From assembly GCF_002776525.5 (NCBI RefSeq), contig NC_045441.1, forward strand, positions 132,161,411-132,225,410: 64,000 nucleotides of DNA. The letters run 5' to 3'. Source of the DNA: Piliocolobus tephrosceles (Eukaryota; Chordata; Mammalia; Primates; Cercopithecidae). The notes under the pieces are model-generated. The model was not told the DNA's origin, made no database searches, and was given only the letters and a program-made list of their open reading frames with translations. Shown piece by piece: positions 47,502 through 58,645 of this stretch (positions are counted from its first letter, which is position 1; each line of letters starts with the position of its first letter). The position numbers and the translations under genes are program-made.

Positions 47502-48513
47502 ATCAGGGGAACCAGCCTCCAATATTTCAACGTAGGTCCTTTCTATTTTCCCTAAATGTTGGCCAGTCTGAGAAATAAAGAGAAAGAGTATAAAGAGAGG
47601 AATTTTACAGCTGGGCCTCCGGGATGACATCACATATCTGTAGCTCTGTGATGTCCCCTGAGCCACAAAACCAGCAGGTTTTTATTAAGGACTTTAAAAG
47701 GGGAGTGGGTGTACAAACAGGGAGTAGGTCACAAAGATCACATGCTTTAAAGGGCAATAAAGATCACAAGGCAAAAAGCAATGCAAAGATCACAAGGCAA
47801 AGGGAAAAATTAGAATTACTGATGAGGGTCTATGTTTGGCTGTGCACATATGTATTGTCTTGATAAACATCTTAAACAACAGAAAACAGGATCTGAGAGC
47901 AGAGAACCAGTTTGACCTCAAATTTACCAAGGCAGGATCTTTTCCACACCCTAATAAGCCTGAGGGTACTGCAGGAGACCTGGGTGTATTTCAGTCCTTA
48001 TCTCAATTGCATAAGACAGACACTCCCAGAGCAGCCATTTATAGACCAACCCCTAGGAATGTATTCCTTCCCTGGGGTATTAATTACTAATATTCCTTGC
48101 TGGGAAAAGAATTCAGTGATATCTGTCTTCCTTGCACGTCCGTTTATAGGCTCTCTACAAGCAGGAAAATATGGCTCTATTCTGCCCAATCCCGCAGGCA
48201 GTCAGATCTTTGGTTGTCTTCCCTTGTTCCCTGAAATCACTGTTACTCTGCTCATTTTCAAGGTGCACCGATTTCACATTGTTCAGAGACACACGTTTTA
48301 CAATCAGTTTGTACAATAGTGGTCTTGAGGTGATGTACATTCTCAGCATATGACGATAACAGGATTAAGAGATTAAAGTGAAGACAGGTGTAAGAAATTA
48401 TAAGCGTATCAATTTTGAGAACTGATAAATGTCCATGAAATCTTCACAATTTATGTTCCTCTGCCGCAGCTCCAGCTGGTCCCTCTGTTCGGGGTCCCTG
48501 ACTTCCCGCAACA
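47502..48513 (-). mobile_element. MER11 LTR (class II ERV, HML-8 type)
   Basis: The + strand runs from a degraded 'atcaggggaaccagcctcc' to 'ggtccctgacttcccgcaaca', the mirror of a MER11 LTR. The AATAAA appears inverted in 'tttttattaaggac'. No internal ERV sequence follows, so this is a solo LTR. It seems to sit in the A-tail of the Alu at 48526-48810. Confidence 0.82.
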
Positions 48514-48810
48514 TATATATATATATTTTTAGAAAGAGTCTCACTCTGTTGCCCAGGCTGGAGTGCAGTGGCACAGTCTCAGCTCACTACAAGCTCCGCC
48601 TCCTGGGTTCATGCCATTCTCCTGCCTCAGCATCCCAAATAGCTGGGACTACAGGCACCCGCCACCATGCCTGGCTAATTTTTTGTATTTTTAGTAGAAA
48701 CGGGGTTTCACCATGTTAGCCAGGATGGTCTTGATCTCCTGAACTTGTGATCTTTCCACCCCGGCCTCCCAAAGTGCTGGGATTACAGGCATGAGTCACT
48801 GCACCCGGCC
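48514..48810 (-). mobile_element. Alu element, reverse orientation
   Basis: A short (TA)n and T5 (48514-48530) precede a complete minus-strand Alu that ends gcacccggcc. Its right-hand TSD is ctgttctacattttt (48811-48825). The matching left copy, ctgctctacattttt, lies at 47487-47501, on the far side of the MER11. Confidence 0.92.
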
Positions 48811-48825
48811 CTGTTCTACATTTTT

Positions 48826-49146
48826 ATTTATTTATTTGTTTATTTATTTAATTTTATTTTTTTGAGATGGAGTCTCACTCTGTCACCCAGGCTGGAGTGC
48901 AATGGCCGGATCTCAGCTCACTGTAAGCTCCGCCTCCTGGGTTCATGGCATTCTCCTGCCTCAGCCTCCTGAGTAGCTGGGACTACAGGCACCTGCCCCC
49001 ACATCTGGCTAGTTTTTTGTATTTTTTTAGTAGAGACGGGGTTTCACCATGTTAGCCAGGATGGTCTCGATCTCCTGAACTCGTGATCCACCCGTCTCGG
49101 CCTCCCAAAGTGCTGGGATTACAGGCTTGAGCCACTGTGCCCGGCC
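48826..49146 (-). mobile_element. AluYR-type Alu, reverse orientation
   Basis: A (TTTA)n tail and T7 lead into a young Alu with ccggatctcagctcact and acaggcttgagccac. Perfect 15-bp TSDs, ctgttctacattttt, lie at 48811-48825 and 49147-49161. It inserted into the right-hand TSD of the preceding Alu. Confidence 0.95.
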
Positions 49147-49161
49147 CTGTTCTACATTTTT

Positions 49162-49841
49162 AAAGAATGTTCCATTAGAAAGTCTATGTTTCTAAATATT
49201 ATAAAAATTTGTATTCATAAACTGTTGGTATGTGACTGACACTTAAAAATTGCTTACTATTTAGGTTTTCACTATGAATTAAGGTTACTAGGAGTTAAAA
49301 TTCTAATTAATATATGGTAACTAGAATTAGGGATAAGAAAGGTAACAATTCTATACACAGAATGTATAAGAAAACAGGTAAGTTTTTTTTGTAAGGATGG
49401 TTATAAGACGGATATTAGGATTTGTTTTTTGTTAAAGGAAAAGTGATTTTGCTTAGGTTAGAAGTTATTTAAAAGTTGTATTAAATTGAAGAAATTAAAG
49501 AAGAACAATGAGATAAAGTGAATGAATATAGGCAGTCAGGAAAAGAAAGAGAATGGAAAAATGATAAGAGATTTAAAAAGTTTATGAAAGTTATCTTCTG
49601 TGGTCAAAAGTGATTGAGATTAGATGAATCTGTTTATAAAGTTTTATTAAAGTTTTATCATTAATAATATATGGATGTAAAGGTAGAATTTGGTTTTCTT
49701 TTTGAACAAGATTTCATGTAGTATTAATAAAAGATGATAAAAGATTTTTCATTTACCTTTTGAGTCAAAAGAATAGAAGGAAAGACAGATTCTGTTGCTC
49801 TCATGCTGTCTTTATTAGGTCTATTGATTCTTTGAAAATCT
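49162..49841. other. AT-rich unassigned stretch
   Basis: Six hundred eighty bases with many A/G-rich tracts, possibly old ERV internal sequence. No frame or domain is recognisable. Confidence 0.35.
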
Positions 49842-49848
49842 GAGCCTC

Positions 49849-52353
49849 ATGGTAACCAAAACAGCTTGGTACTGGTGCAAAAAAAGACACATAGACCAAT
49901 GGAACAAAATAGAGAACCCAGAAATAAGGCCACACACCTACAACTATCTGATCTTCAACAAACTTGAAAAAACAAGCAATGGAGAAAGGATTCTCTATTC
50001 AGTAAATGGTGCTAGGAAAACTGGCTAGTCATATGCAGAAGATTGAAACTGAACCCCTTCCTTACACCATATAAAAAAGTCAACTCAAGATAGATTAAAT
50101 ACCTAAATGTAAAATCCACAGCTATAAAAACCCTGGAAGACAAACTAGACAATACCATTCAGAATGTAGGAATGGACAAAGATATCATGACAAAGACACC
50201 AAAAGCAATTGCAACAAAAGCAAAAATTGACAAATGGGATCTGATTAAAGAGCTTGTGCACAGCAAAAGAATCTATCAAAAGACTGAACAGACAATCTAC
50301 AGAATAGGAGAAAAAATTTGCAAGCTATTGGGTGAACCCCACCCCCAATATTCAACATAGGTTCTTTTCTATTTCCTTAAGTGTTTGCTGGTCTTAGAAA
50401 TAAAAGTAAAGAGTACAAAAGAGAGAAATTTTAAAGCTGGGTGTCCAGGGGAGACATCACATGTTGGCAGGTTCTGTGATGCCCCCTGAGCCATAAAACC
50501 AGCAAGTTTTTATTAGCGATTTTCATAAGGGGAGGGAGTGTATGAATAGGGTGTGGGTCACAGAGAACACATGCTTCACAAGGTAATAAAATATCACAAA
50601 GCAAATGGAGGCAGGGCAAGATTACAGGACCACAGGATGGGGTGAAATTAAAATTGCTAATGAAGTTTCAGGCACGCATTGTAATTGATAACATCTTATC
50701 AGGAGACAGGGCTTGAGAGCAGACAACCGGTCTGACCAAAATTTATTCGGCAGGAATTTCCTCATCCTAGTAAGCCTGGGAGTGCTACTGGAGACCAGGG
50801 CTTATTTCATCCTTTTGTCTACAACTGTAAAAGACAGCTGCCCCAAAAGTGGCCATTTTAGAGGCCTCCTCTCAGGGACACATTCTCTTTCTCAGGGATG
50901 TTCCGTGCTGAGAAAGGATTCAGTGATACTTCTCCTATTTGCTTTTGAAAGAAGAGAAATATGGCTCTGTTCCACCCGGCTCACTGGAAGTCATAGTTTA
51001 AGGTTATCTCCCTTGTTCCCTGAACATCCCTGTTGTCCTGTTCCTTTTTCAAGGTGCCCAGACTTCATATTGTTCAAACACACATGCTCTACAAGCAATT
51101 TGTGCAGTTAACGCAATCATCACAGGGTCCTGAGGTGACATACATCCTCCTCAGCTTATGAGATGATGGGATTAAGAGATTAAAGTAAAGACAGGTGTAG
51201 GAAATCACAAGGGTATTAATTGGGGAAGTGATAAGTGTCTATGAAATCTTCACAATTTATGTTCAGAGACTGCAGTAACAACAGGTATAAAAAATTATAA
51301 ATGTATTAATTTGGGGAACTAATAAATGTCCATGAAATCTTCACAATTTATGTTCTTCTGCTGTGGCTTCAGCCAGTCCGTCTGTTCGGGGTCCCTGACC
51401 TCCCAGAACAGCAAGCTATGCATTTGACAAAGGTCTAATATCCAACATCTGTAAGGAATTTAAACAAATTTACAAGGGGAAAAAAAACAGACAACCCCAT
51501 TTAAAAAGTGGGCAAAGGACATCAACAGACATTTTTCAAAAGAAGACATACATGCAGCCAACAAGCATATGAAAAAAAGCTCAACATTACTGGTCATCAG
51601 AGAAATGCAAATTAAAACCACAATGAGATACCATCTCACATCAGTCAGAATTGCTATTATTAAAAAGTCAAAAAAAAAAAAAAAAACAGAGGCTGGCAAG
51701 GTTGTGGATAAAAAGGAATGTTTATATGCTGCTGGTGGGAGTGTAAATTAGTACAACCATTGTGGAAGACACTCGTGATTCCTCAAAGATGTAATGACAG
51801 GACCACTATTTCACCCATCAATCCCATTACTGAGTATATACCCAAAGGAATAAAAATAGTTCTATCATAAAGACATATGCACACATATGTTCAATGTGGC
51901 ACTATTCACAATAACAAACACATGGAATGCCCATCACTATCAATCAATGATATACTGGATAAAGAAAATGTGGTACATATACACTGTGAAATACTATGTA
52001 GCTATAAAAAAGAACAAAGTCTTGTGCTTTGCAGGAACATGGAAGGAGCTGGAGACCATTATCCTTAGCATACAGAAAGAGAAAACCAAATACTGCATAT
52101 TCTCACCTATAAGTGGGAGCTAAATGATGATAACATGTGGACACACAGAAGGGAACAACAGACAGTGAGGTCTACTTAAGGGTGAAGGTTGAGAAGAGAG
52201 AGAGGATCAGGAAAAATAACTAATGGGTACCAGGCTTAACACCTCAGTGATGAAATTATCTATACAATAAACCTTTGTGACACGAGTTTACCTATATAAC
52301 AAACCTGCACATGTACTCCTGAACTTAAAATATTAAATAAAAGTTAAGAAGAA
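49849..52353 (+). mobile_element. 5'-truncated L1PA-older element split by MER11
   Basis: It starts in the C-terminal half of ORF2 ('ggtaaccaaaacagcttgg'), is interrupted by a MER11 LTR (50329-51410), and resumes at 51411 to a full 3' UTR ('aaacctgcacatgtactcc') and short tail near 52345. A 7-bp repeat, gagcctc, at 49842-49848 and 52354-52360 is the likely TSD. Frames of 60-80 codons remain but ORF2 is dead. Confidence 0.88.
50329..51410 (-). mobile_element. MER11 solo LTR inside L1
   Basis: It begins TGGGTG and ends AACA, with the canonical TG...CA ends, and is flanked by the direct repeat gcaagctat (50320-50328 and 51411-51419) derived from L1. Near its 5' end (+ strand right side) a block reading 'atgaaatcttcacaatttatg' occurs twice, at 51240-51263 and 51328-51351. 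The MER11 at 47.5 kb has only one such block, so the two belong to different subtypes. Confidence 0.88.
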
Positions 52354-52450
52354 GAGCCTCTTCTCTATCAAAGAGTAAAGTATTTTGCTTTTTGAAAGCT
52401 TTGAATTATCACTTTGACTAAATTAATGACTATTATTTTACAATGACCTG

Positions 52451-52815
52451 TGATATGGTTTGGCTCTGTGTCCCCACCCAAATCTCACCTTGACCCCTAA
52501 TCTCGCCTTGAATTGTAATAATCCCCACATGTCAAGGGTGAGACCAGGTGGAGATAACTGGATCATGGGGGCAGTCTCTCCCACACTGTTCTCGTGACAG
52601 TGAGTGAGTTCTCACGATATCTGATGGTTTTAGAAAGGACTTCCCCTTTGCTCAGCACTTATTCTCTCTCCTGCTGCCCTATGAAGAAGTGCCTTCCACC
52701 ATGATTGTAAGTTTCCTTAGGCCTCCCAGTCATGTGGAACTGTGAGTCAATTAAACCTCTTTTCTTTATCAGTCTCAAGTATTTCTTCATATCAGCATGA
52801 GAACAGATTAATAAA
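52451..52815 (+). mobile_element. MST (MaLR) solo LTR
   Basis: It starts TGATATGGTTTGGCTCTGTG and passes through 'gagtgagttctcacgatat' and 'gtgagtcaattaaacctc'. The LTR end is degraded to aataaa. Five-bp TSDs acctg (52446-52450 and 52816-52820) flank it, the expected length for MaLR elements. There is no internal region. Confidence 0.88.
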
Positions 52816-52820
52816 ACCTG

Positions 52821-53247
52821 TGATCCTATTTTGATCACTTTAAACATTTCTCATTTTGATATCAAGTGTTCTAAACCTTTGATATTGGATATACTCCCCA
52901 AAATCAAATTTCAAATTCTAAATTAAGTATTTTTAACTCAAACTACCTCTATTATATTCATAAAAAATGGGGAGCGTTTTGGAAGTCCAAGTAAAACATA
53001 TAGGCTTATTTGGGATGTTAAAATCCTATTATTATCAAATAATAAGTGGTGTTGCATTTTCTTGAGTTATATTTGAATGGATATGTTATTAGTATACATT
53101 CCAAAATTGTGTAAGATTTCAACAAAATAATCTGATGTGTCTTGTTTTATCCAATCAATTGCTTTATTCATATTTTTCCCTGAAAGCTTTTTGCAAAGCC
53201 TAAAGTATATCTTTAAGGGAATCTATGCAAAGGACCATAACCAGTAT
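52821..53247. other. Intergenic, nothing recognised
   Basis: AT-rich sequence with no exon or repeat recognised. Confidence 0.4.
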
Positions 53248-53552
53248 TTTTTATTTATTTATTTATTTTTGAGATAGGGTCTTGCTCTGTCACCCAGGGT
53301 GGAGTGTAGTGGCACAATCTCAGTTTACTGCAACCTCCACCTCCCAGGTTCAAGCAATTCTCCCACCTCAGCCTCCTGAGTAACTGGGATTACAGGCACA
53401 TGCCACCACGCCTGGCTACTTTTTGTATTTTTAGTAGAGAAAAGGTTTCACCATGTTGGCAAGCTGGTCTCAAATTCCTGACCTCAGGTGATCCTCCCCA
53501 CCTAGGCCTCCCAAAGTGCTCAGATTACAGGCATAAGCCACCATGCCTGGCC
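53248..53552 (-). mobile_element. Alu element (older), reverse orientation
   Basis: A (TTTA)n tail leads into a diverged minus-strand Alu from 'gagatagggtcttgctctg' to 'accatgcctggcc'. TSDs are not evident. Confidence 0.9.
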
Positions 53553-53978
53553 CAAGTGCTCTTGAATACAGGTTTCTAATAACTTTGGAGATCATACTAT
53601 TGGACTAGGTAAAAAATGCTTTAAGAACTCTCATAAAAACAACTGATGTATTTACGAAGAATGCTAGGCCAATATCAAACAGAAAAAGAATTAATTCAAT
53701 GGAACTAAGCTGAGGAAGGACTGAAATAGTTTTTACTTCTTTCTGCTTAAAACATTGTAAAATATTTTTATGTTTTGTTTTCCAAAGTCCTAAAAACTTA
53801 TTTCCTTTTGAGCTCTTCATGGCTTATAGCAATAGGTAAAGTAAACTTTTGTGAGCAAATTGAGATATTTACCTTTCTCTCTACCTGATTTCTCCAGAAT
53901 TTAGAAGCTATTCAAGAATATTGTTATTTCATGGCAATATTGTTATTTTCATAAGTTCAACAAGAATCTATTTTTCTT
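53553..53978. other. Intergenic, nothing recognised
   Basis: AT-rich sequence. A 71-codon minus-strand frame (53605-53820) has no recognisable domain. Confidence 0.4.
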
Positions 53979-54626
53979 TGTAGCAGGACACAATTGGAGA
54001 CACTGCCTATTCAAGACTTTCACTGGAATGGCATATTTTCAGATACAAAAAGGAGAATCCCTGAAACTAACTTTGGGATAAATTTAGTTTATAGTTTAAA
54101 ACAAAGACAGCACTTTCTCAAAGCAGACCTTCTTGCCTGGGGACTAGATTGCCTTTGTAGAACTAACATTAGCCACAAGATAAGAAATTATGCTTTCAGA
54201 GTCATGCAACTGGAGGCTACAAGATTCTGACCCTCCCTAAACTGCTCCAAAAGATCAGTGCTTGAGATATTTTGCAGACCCTGCATTTGATGAATCAGCT
54301 GGCACCACCCAGATCGATAAACTGGCTCATCTGATCTTGTGGCCCCTACCCAGGAACTGACTCAGTGCAAGAAGACAGCTTTGACTTCCTGTTATTTCAT
54401 CCCTGGCTGGCCAATCAGCACTCCCGGCTCACTGGCTTCTCCAAACCCCCAAGTTGTCCTTAAAACTCTGATCCCCGAATGCTCTGGGAGACTGATGTGA
54501 GTAACAAAACTCCAGTCTCCCATACAGCCTGCTCTGCATCAATTACTTTCTCTATTGCAAGTCCTGTCTTGATGAATTGGCGCTCTGTCTAGGCAGCAGG
54601 CAAGGTGTACCCCTTGGGTGTTTACA
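53979..54626 (+). mobile_element. ERV LTR (class I-like, unnamed)
   Basis: It runs from tgtagcaggacac to gtttaca (TG...CA). It has a promoter-like 'ccttaaaactctg', a degraded polyadenylation site ('gagtaacaaaactcc') and U5-like 'cgctctgtctaggcagcagg'. Its early part shares 'aatttagtttatagtttaaa' with the LTR at 38985-39560. Confidence 0.6.
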
Positions 54627-54893
54627 AGGACAGCTTCAACCCCATATGATTTCATCTCCAACCCAACCAATCATCAGCAAGCACCCATTACCTGGCCACC
54701 GCCACCCTTTCCCCAAACTGGCTTTGAAAAAAATCCTCTTAACTATGAGCTTGGATGAGATTGATTTGAGTACCACTTCCATCTCCTACGTGGTGTGGCC
54801 AGCCTCAGGTCTATTAAACTTTCTTTACTGCAATGCCATGGTCTTTCTTTGTGCAGCAGGCAGAAAGAACCCCTCAGGCAGTTACAATTGAAA
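54627..54893 (+). mobile_element. Second ERV LTR part, same superfamily
   Basis: It continues head to tail with 'ccaatcatcagcaagcaccc', 'ctattaaactttctttactg' and 'gtgcagcaggcagaaag', ending at gttaca. It matches the reverse complement of 41028-41110 and lacks its 5' part. It is either a truncated neighbour or the remnant of a recombination between related LTRs. Confidence 0.5.
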
Positions 54894-54894
54894 A

Positions 54895-55185
54895 ACAGGC
54901 AAAGGCTTGAATAGGCACCTCACAAAAGGGAATATATAATATCCAGATGACATATAAAAAGGCTAAATACCACTAATAATCACAAACATTCAAAGTAAAA
55001 TCACAACAAGCTCCACTACATATCCACCAGAAAAGCCAAGATTAAAAGCATTGACAATGTTAAATACTGGGAAACTTGTTCAATGTACAAAATGGCACCA
55101 CAACTTTGGAAAACATTTTGATATTCTTGCGAAAATGAATAACATTTAAAATCTGTTAGAACACTGCAAACTCTTTAAACTTTGA
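54895..55185 (+). mobile_element. Ancient L1M ORF2 fragment
   Basis: The wording 'ggcaaaggcttgaataggcac', 'cacaaaagggaatatataat' and 'ctccactacatatccaccag' is a strongly decayed version of the L1 ORF2 C-terminal region seen in better form at 51500-51700. Confidence 0.6.
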
Positions 55186-55194
55186 GAGAGCTGT

Positions 55195-55700
55195 TACTGT
55201 GATTTGAGTCATGTAGCATGTTTTGCAATTCTGCTTCTTAGATTATAGCTTAACCCTCTTCCTCATTGCTCTGGCTCTGTAAATGACTAAGAAAGACCAG
55301 AGACCAGACTTCCTCCTTCCAATCACTGATATTTATTCTAGATTAACTGCTTCCTTTATTGTTCTGTACCTAACTCAGACCAGTTTGCACCCCCAAAAGA
55401 GACCCCCTGACAGTTACATCTTCAGTGTGGAATGTTAAAGACATCTTTCCAGAAAGAAAAAAAACCCCCTCAACTAATCAGATCATTGTAACTATGCATT
55501 AAGCCTTCCATAGAAAGGCGTTGAAATTCTGCTAAATTTCCCTAAACTTGATCTATATAAATGATCTGAAACTTTTACACTTTGGAACACTGACTTCCAT
55601 TCTTTGGAATCTGTACTTGTTGGTGGGCACATCCTCAAGCATTGTGCTTGAATAAACTCTCTTTCAACTAGATTCTGACCTTTTTGATTATTTTAGGATG
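55195..55700 (+). mobile_element. ERV LTR-like element (unnamed)
   Basis: It has the plan of an LTR: AT-rich start, 'gatctatataaatgatctg' as a TATA-like site, then AATAAA in 'gcttgaataaactctc' (about 55650-55655) and a pyrimidine-rich end 'gattctgacctttttgatt'. The family is not assigned. Confidence 0.5.
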
Positions 55701-56149
55701 ACATTCTCTATTAAAAACACAGGTACACACACCACATATGTACGGGAACACAGCAACTTACCACATCTTTTTCCCTTTCCTCCTAAGCACACAGCTATAC
55801 TAAATTTCCCAATCTCTCTTGCAGTTTGATTTGGCTATATGACTAAGCTGTGACCATGGGGACAAAGAATGAACGACATTCTATGATTTGGAAGCCACTT
55901 CCAAATCTTGCCCATTAAAAAAATAACCCTCCATAATTCTCCATCCTCTCTTTCACCTCTTAAAAGCTGAATACTAATACCTGAAGAAAACAAAACTATT
56001 TCACCCAAAAAGATACTCCTTTGACCTACTTTGAGATGGCTGTTAGAAGATCTGCAAACAGAAGCAGTGCTGCAAAGCTATCTTTTGTGAGGAAGATTGG
56101 CGTCTGTAGAGAATCTGAATTGATGCAACATGTTTTTCTTTAAGGTCCT
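55701..56149. other. Intergenic, nothing recognised
   Basis: No exon or repeat is recognised. It may include LTR-derived sequence. Confidence 0.35.
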
Positions 56150-57065
56150 CCCTTGCAGATCTAGGAAAGATTAATTGAGAGTCTGATACCTTTAAAGGTC
56201 TGAAAGAAACATTTACCACCTACTCTCTCTAAGGGCTACTACCTGTGAGATTTCACCTGCATAGTAAGGACTAAGCTCTGGTTTGTTTTTGTTTTTTTTT
56301 TTTTGTATGTGTGTGTGTGGGTATTTGTTTGTTTTAATCTTGGCCAAAGTCCTATCTAAGGGGTCTGGAGACCATAAAAGCTCATCATATGGGTTTTATT
56401 TTAACCCTGTATATTATGACTTATTTTCCAATCTGACTCTGGCATAACAAGTAAGAAAATCAAAATGTTTTACCCCCAAATACATTTCCTTGCCATGCCT
56501 TGAAATTGCCCTGCAAAGTCTCTTGTGGAAAAAATCCACATTCTACAGAGAATCCCCTTACTCCTTTCTTTTCCTTCCTTCCTTTCCAGATCCAGGAGAT
56601 AATCACCTAAGAGCCAGGCATCCTTTTAAGTCCGATAAGAAGCATTTGCAACCTGCTCTCTCTGAAGTCTGCTATCTGAGAGCTTCTTCTGCACGATAAA
56701 ACTTGATCTCCACAATCTTATCTTAACCTGAACATTTTCTTTCTATTGAGCCCAGGTCTTCAGATAAACTCAACCAATTGTCAAAGAGAAAATGTTTAAA
56801 TTTACCTATAGCCTAGACCTCTGCCCCGGCCCCCACCCTTGAGTTGTCCTGCCTTTCTGAACCAAACCAATGTATTTCTTAAATGTATTTGATGGATGTC
56901 TTATGCCTCCCTTAAAATGCATAAAACCAAGCTGTACCCCGACCTCCTTGGGCACATGTTCTCTGGACCTCCTGAGGGCTGTGTCACTGGCCATGATCAC
57001 TCATATATGGCTTAGAATAAGTCTCCTAAAATATTTTACAGAGTTTAACTCTTTTGGTCGACAAT
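56150..57065 (+). mobile_element. MER21-like ERVL LTR, possibly composite
   Basis: The right part 'ccaaaccaatgtatttcttaa', 'cataaaaccaagctgtacc', 'ttgggcacatgttctctgg' and the end 'gagtttaactcttttggtcg' follow the plan of MER21-type LTRs. Within 56150-56700 the block 'agagtctgatacctttaaagg...agcatttgcaacctgctctc' appears twice in diverged form (about 56150-56270 and 56585-56700), so two LTR pieces may be joined here. Confidence 0.5.
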
Positions 57066-57066
57066 A

Positions 57067-57384
57067 GCAAGACCACCTTTGCTAGCCAGGCTTCCTCTTC
57101 TCCCCTCCCATAACCTGCAGCACCACTGTAACCTGGTTTACTACCATAATCTGGTTTTGGCCATGCTCCAAGACCTCACTCTTTCTGCAACCTCAAGACG
57201 GTACGTGAGCTTCTGTACCCCCATGGAGGAGTTGGAGGTAATCACTCTGTCATTCTCTCCCATGCACGTTAATAAACTAATAAACTTGTATGTCATTTCT
57301 CCTATTAATCTACTTTTTGTCAGTTTATTTTTCAGTGAAATTTCAGAAGGCAGAAAAAAATTTTTCCCTTGACCCCTACATCAG
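57067..57384 (+). mobile_element. ERV LTR 3' part (unnamed)
   Basis: It contains 'cacgttaataaactaataaac' (polyadenylation-like), 'ttctcctattaatctactt' and 'aatttttcccttgacccctaca', typical of an LTR R/U5 end. It is fused directly to the previous LTR. Confidence 0.5.
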
Positions 57385-57408
57385 GGTGACCTTAGAGATG
57401 ACACTAAA

Positions 57409-57696
57409 GGCCGGGCATGGTGACTCATGCCTGTAATTCCAGCACTTCGGGAGACCGAGGGGGGCAGATCACCTGAGGTCAGGAGTTTGAGACCAGCCTG
57501 GACAACATCTCTACTAAAAATAAAAAAATTAGCTGGGCATGGTGGCAAGCGCCAGTAATCCTGGCTACTCAGGAGGCTGAGACAGGAGAATCACTTGAAC
57601 TTAGGAGGTGGAGGTTGTAGTGAGCCAAGATTGTGCCACTGTACTCCAGCCTGAGTGACAAGAGTGAAATTTCATCAAAAAAATTAAAAAAGGAAG
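57409..57696 (+). mobile_element. Alu element
   Basis: Complete but internally shortened Alu (ggccgggcatggtgactc to 'gtgaaatttcatc'), with the segment before 'aacatctctactaaaaataaa' shortened. It is followed by the GAAA tract. Confidence 0.92.
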
Positions 57697-57718
57697 AAAA
57701 GAAAGAAGGAAAGAAGGA

Positions 57719-57762
<44 letters not shown>

Positions 57763-57763
57763 A
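57697..57763. repeat. (GAAA)n microsatellite
   Basis: About 15 GAAA/GAAG units that grew from the Alu A-tail. Confidence 0.92.
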
Positions 57764-57934
57764 TCCTAAAGATGACAGAGTTTCTAAGAAAAGAGTCACA
57801 CTCCAACTTCTCTCACCTCTGAGAGATTTTGCTTGAATATAACCTCCTCTAAGAAACAACTCATTACATCTTCAGTATGCATTAGATGCCCTTGTACAAG
57901 TCTTGTGCCAATTATGCTTTTATTAAGTAAGAGG

Positions 57935-58130
57935 AAATATAGAGTAGTCACTCTAAGTGCCAACTCCGGATTCACTTCTATCTGGGTTCCAATGGTTTGG
58001 CTTAGTCACATGGCCAAGTCAAACTGCAATACCTTTGTTATTTGCTGGCTCTGTGACTGAACAACTCATTAAAACCTCTGTGAGTTTCCTTTTCTCAACT
58101 TTAAACTATTGCTACATCAATAAATAGACT
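57935..58130 (+). mobile_element. MIR fragment
   Basis: Decayed MIR core and 3' part: 'tgctggctctgtgactgaac' and 'gtgagtttccttttctcaac' correspond to the conserved MIR core wording. Confidence 0.55.
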
Positions 58131-58135
58131 AGATA

Positions 58136-58222
58136 AGTGTTTAAGGACACAGACTCTGGTATCAGACTACTTGATTTTGAACCCCTAACTCTGCCAGTTA
58201 CTAACTTTGCAACTTGTTCTCA
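58136..58222 (+). mobile_element. MIR fragment, 5' half
   Basis: 'aaggacacagactctggtatc' followed by 'cagactacttgattttgaac' and 'ctctgccagttactaac' is MIR 5'-half wording. It stops before the 3' half. Confidence 0.7.
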
Positions 58223-58224
58223 CC

Positions 58225-58645
58225 AGTAGGCAGTGCAGTGGTTAAAGGATCATGTTCCAGGGCCAGACTGCCAGCGTGGAAATTCTGGCCCCATCCAAAG
58301 GTGTATTCGCCATTAAGTTAATGGCATGAAGCCTCAGGGCTTCCTACTTATGGGTGCCTCCTCCAAGATCCTGTACCTGTAGTTTACATTTGTAAGTTTG
58401 GATTCTATTTCAAAAAGAGGTTCTCAGATACTGTAAATCAAAACTCAGATTCCACAAAACCTGCATGCAAAGTTGACTCTGCCATATACTGGCTATATGA
58501 TCTGGGCTAGATATTTATCTCCTGGGTCTCTGTGTATCCTCTTGTAAAATGGAATAAAAATGGCAACCACCTTCACAGGGTTGTAATACAGATTGAACTA
58601 ATATATGTTAAAATGTTTAGAGCAGTGTAATGCACACAGCATATG
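58225..58645 (+). mobile_element. MIR-like element with inserted or unrelated middle
   Basis: The start 'gcagtgcagtggttaaagg' with 'gccagactgcc' and the end 'ctctgccatatactggctat' to 'gtttagagcagtgtaatgc' are MIR parts in order. About 170 bases in the middle are not recognisably MIR. Confidence 0.55.

Noticed and set aside
47502..51410. Two same-orientation MER11 LTRs as a provirus
   Set aside because: The DNA between them is Alu, AT-rich unassigned sequence and L1, not ERV gag/pol/env. The flanking repeats differ and the LTRs are of different subtypes, so they are independent solo LTRs.
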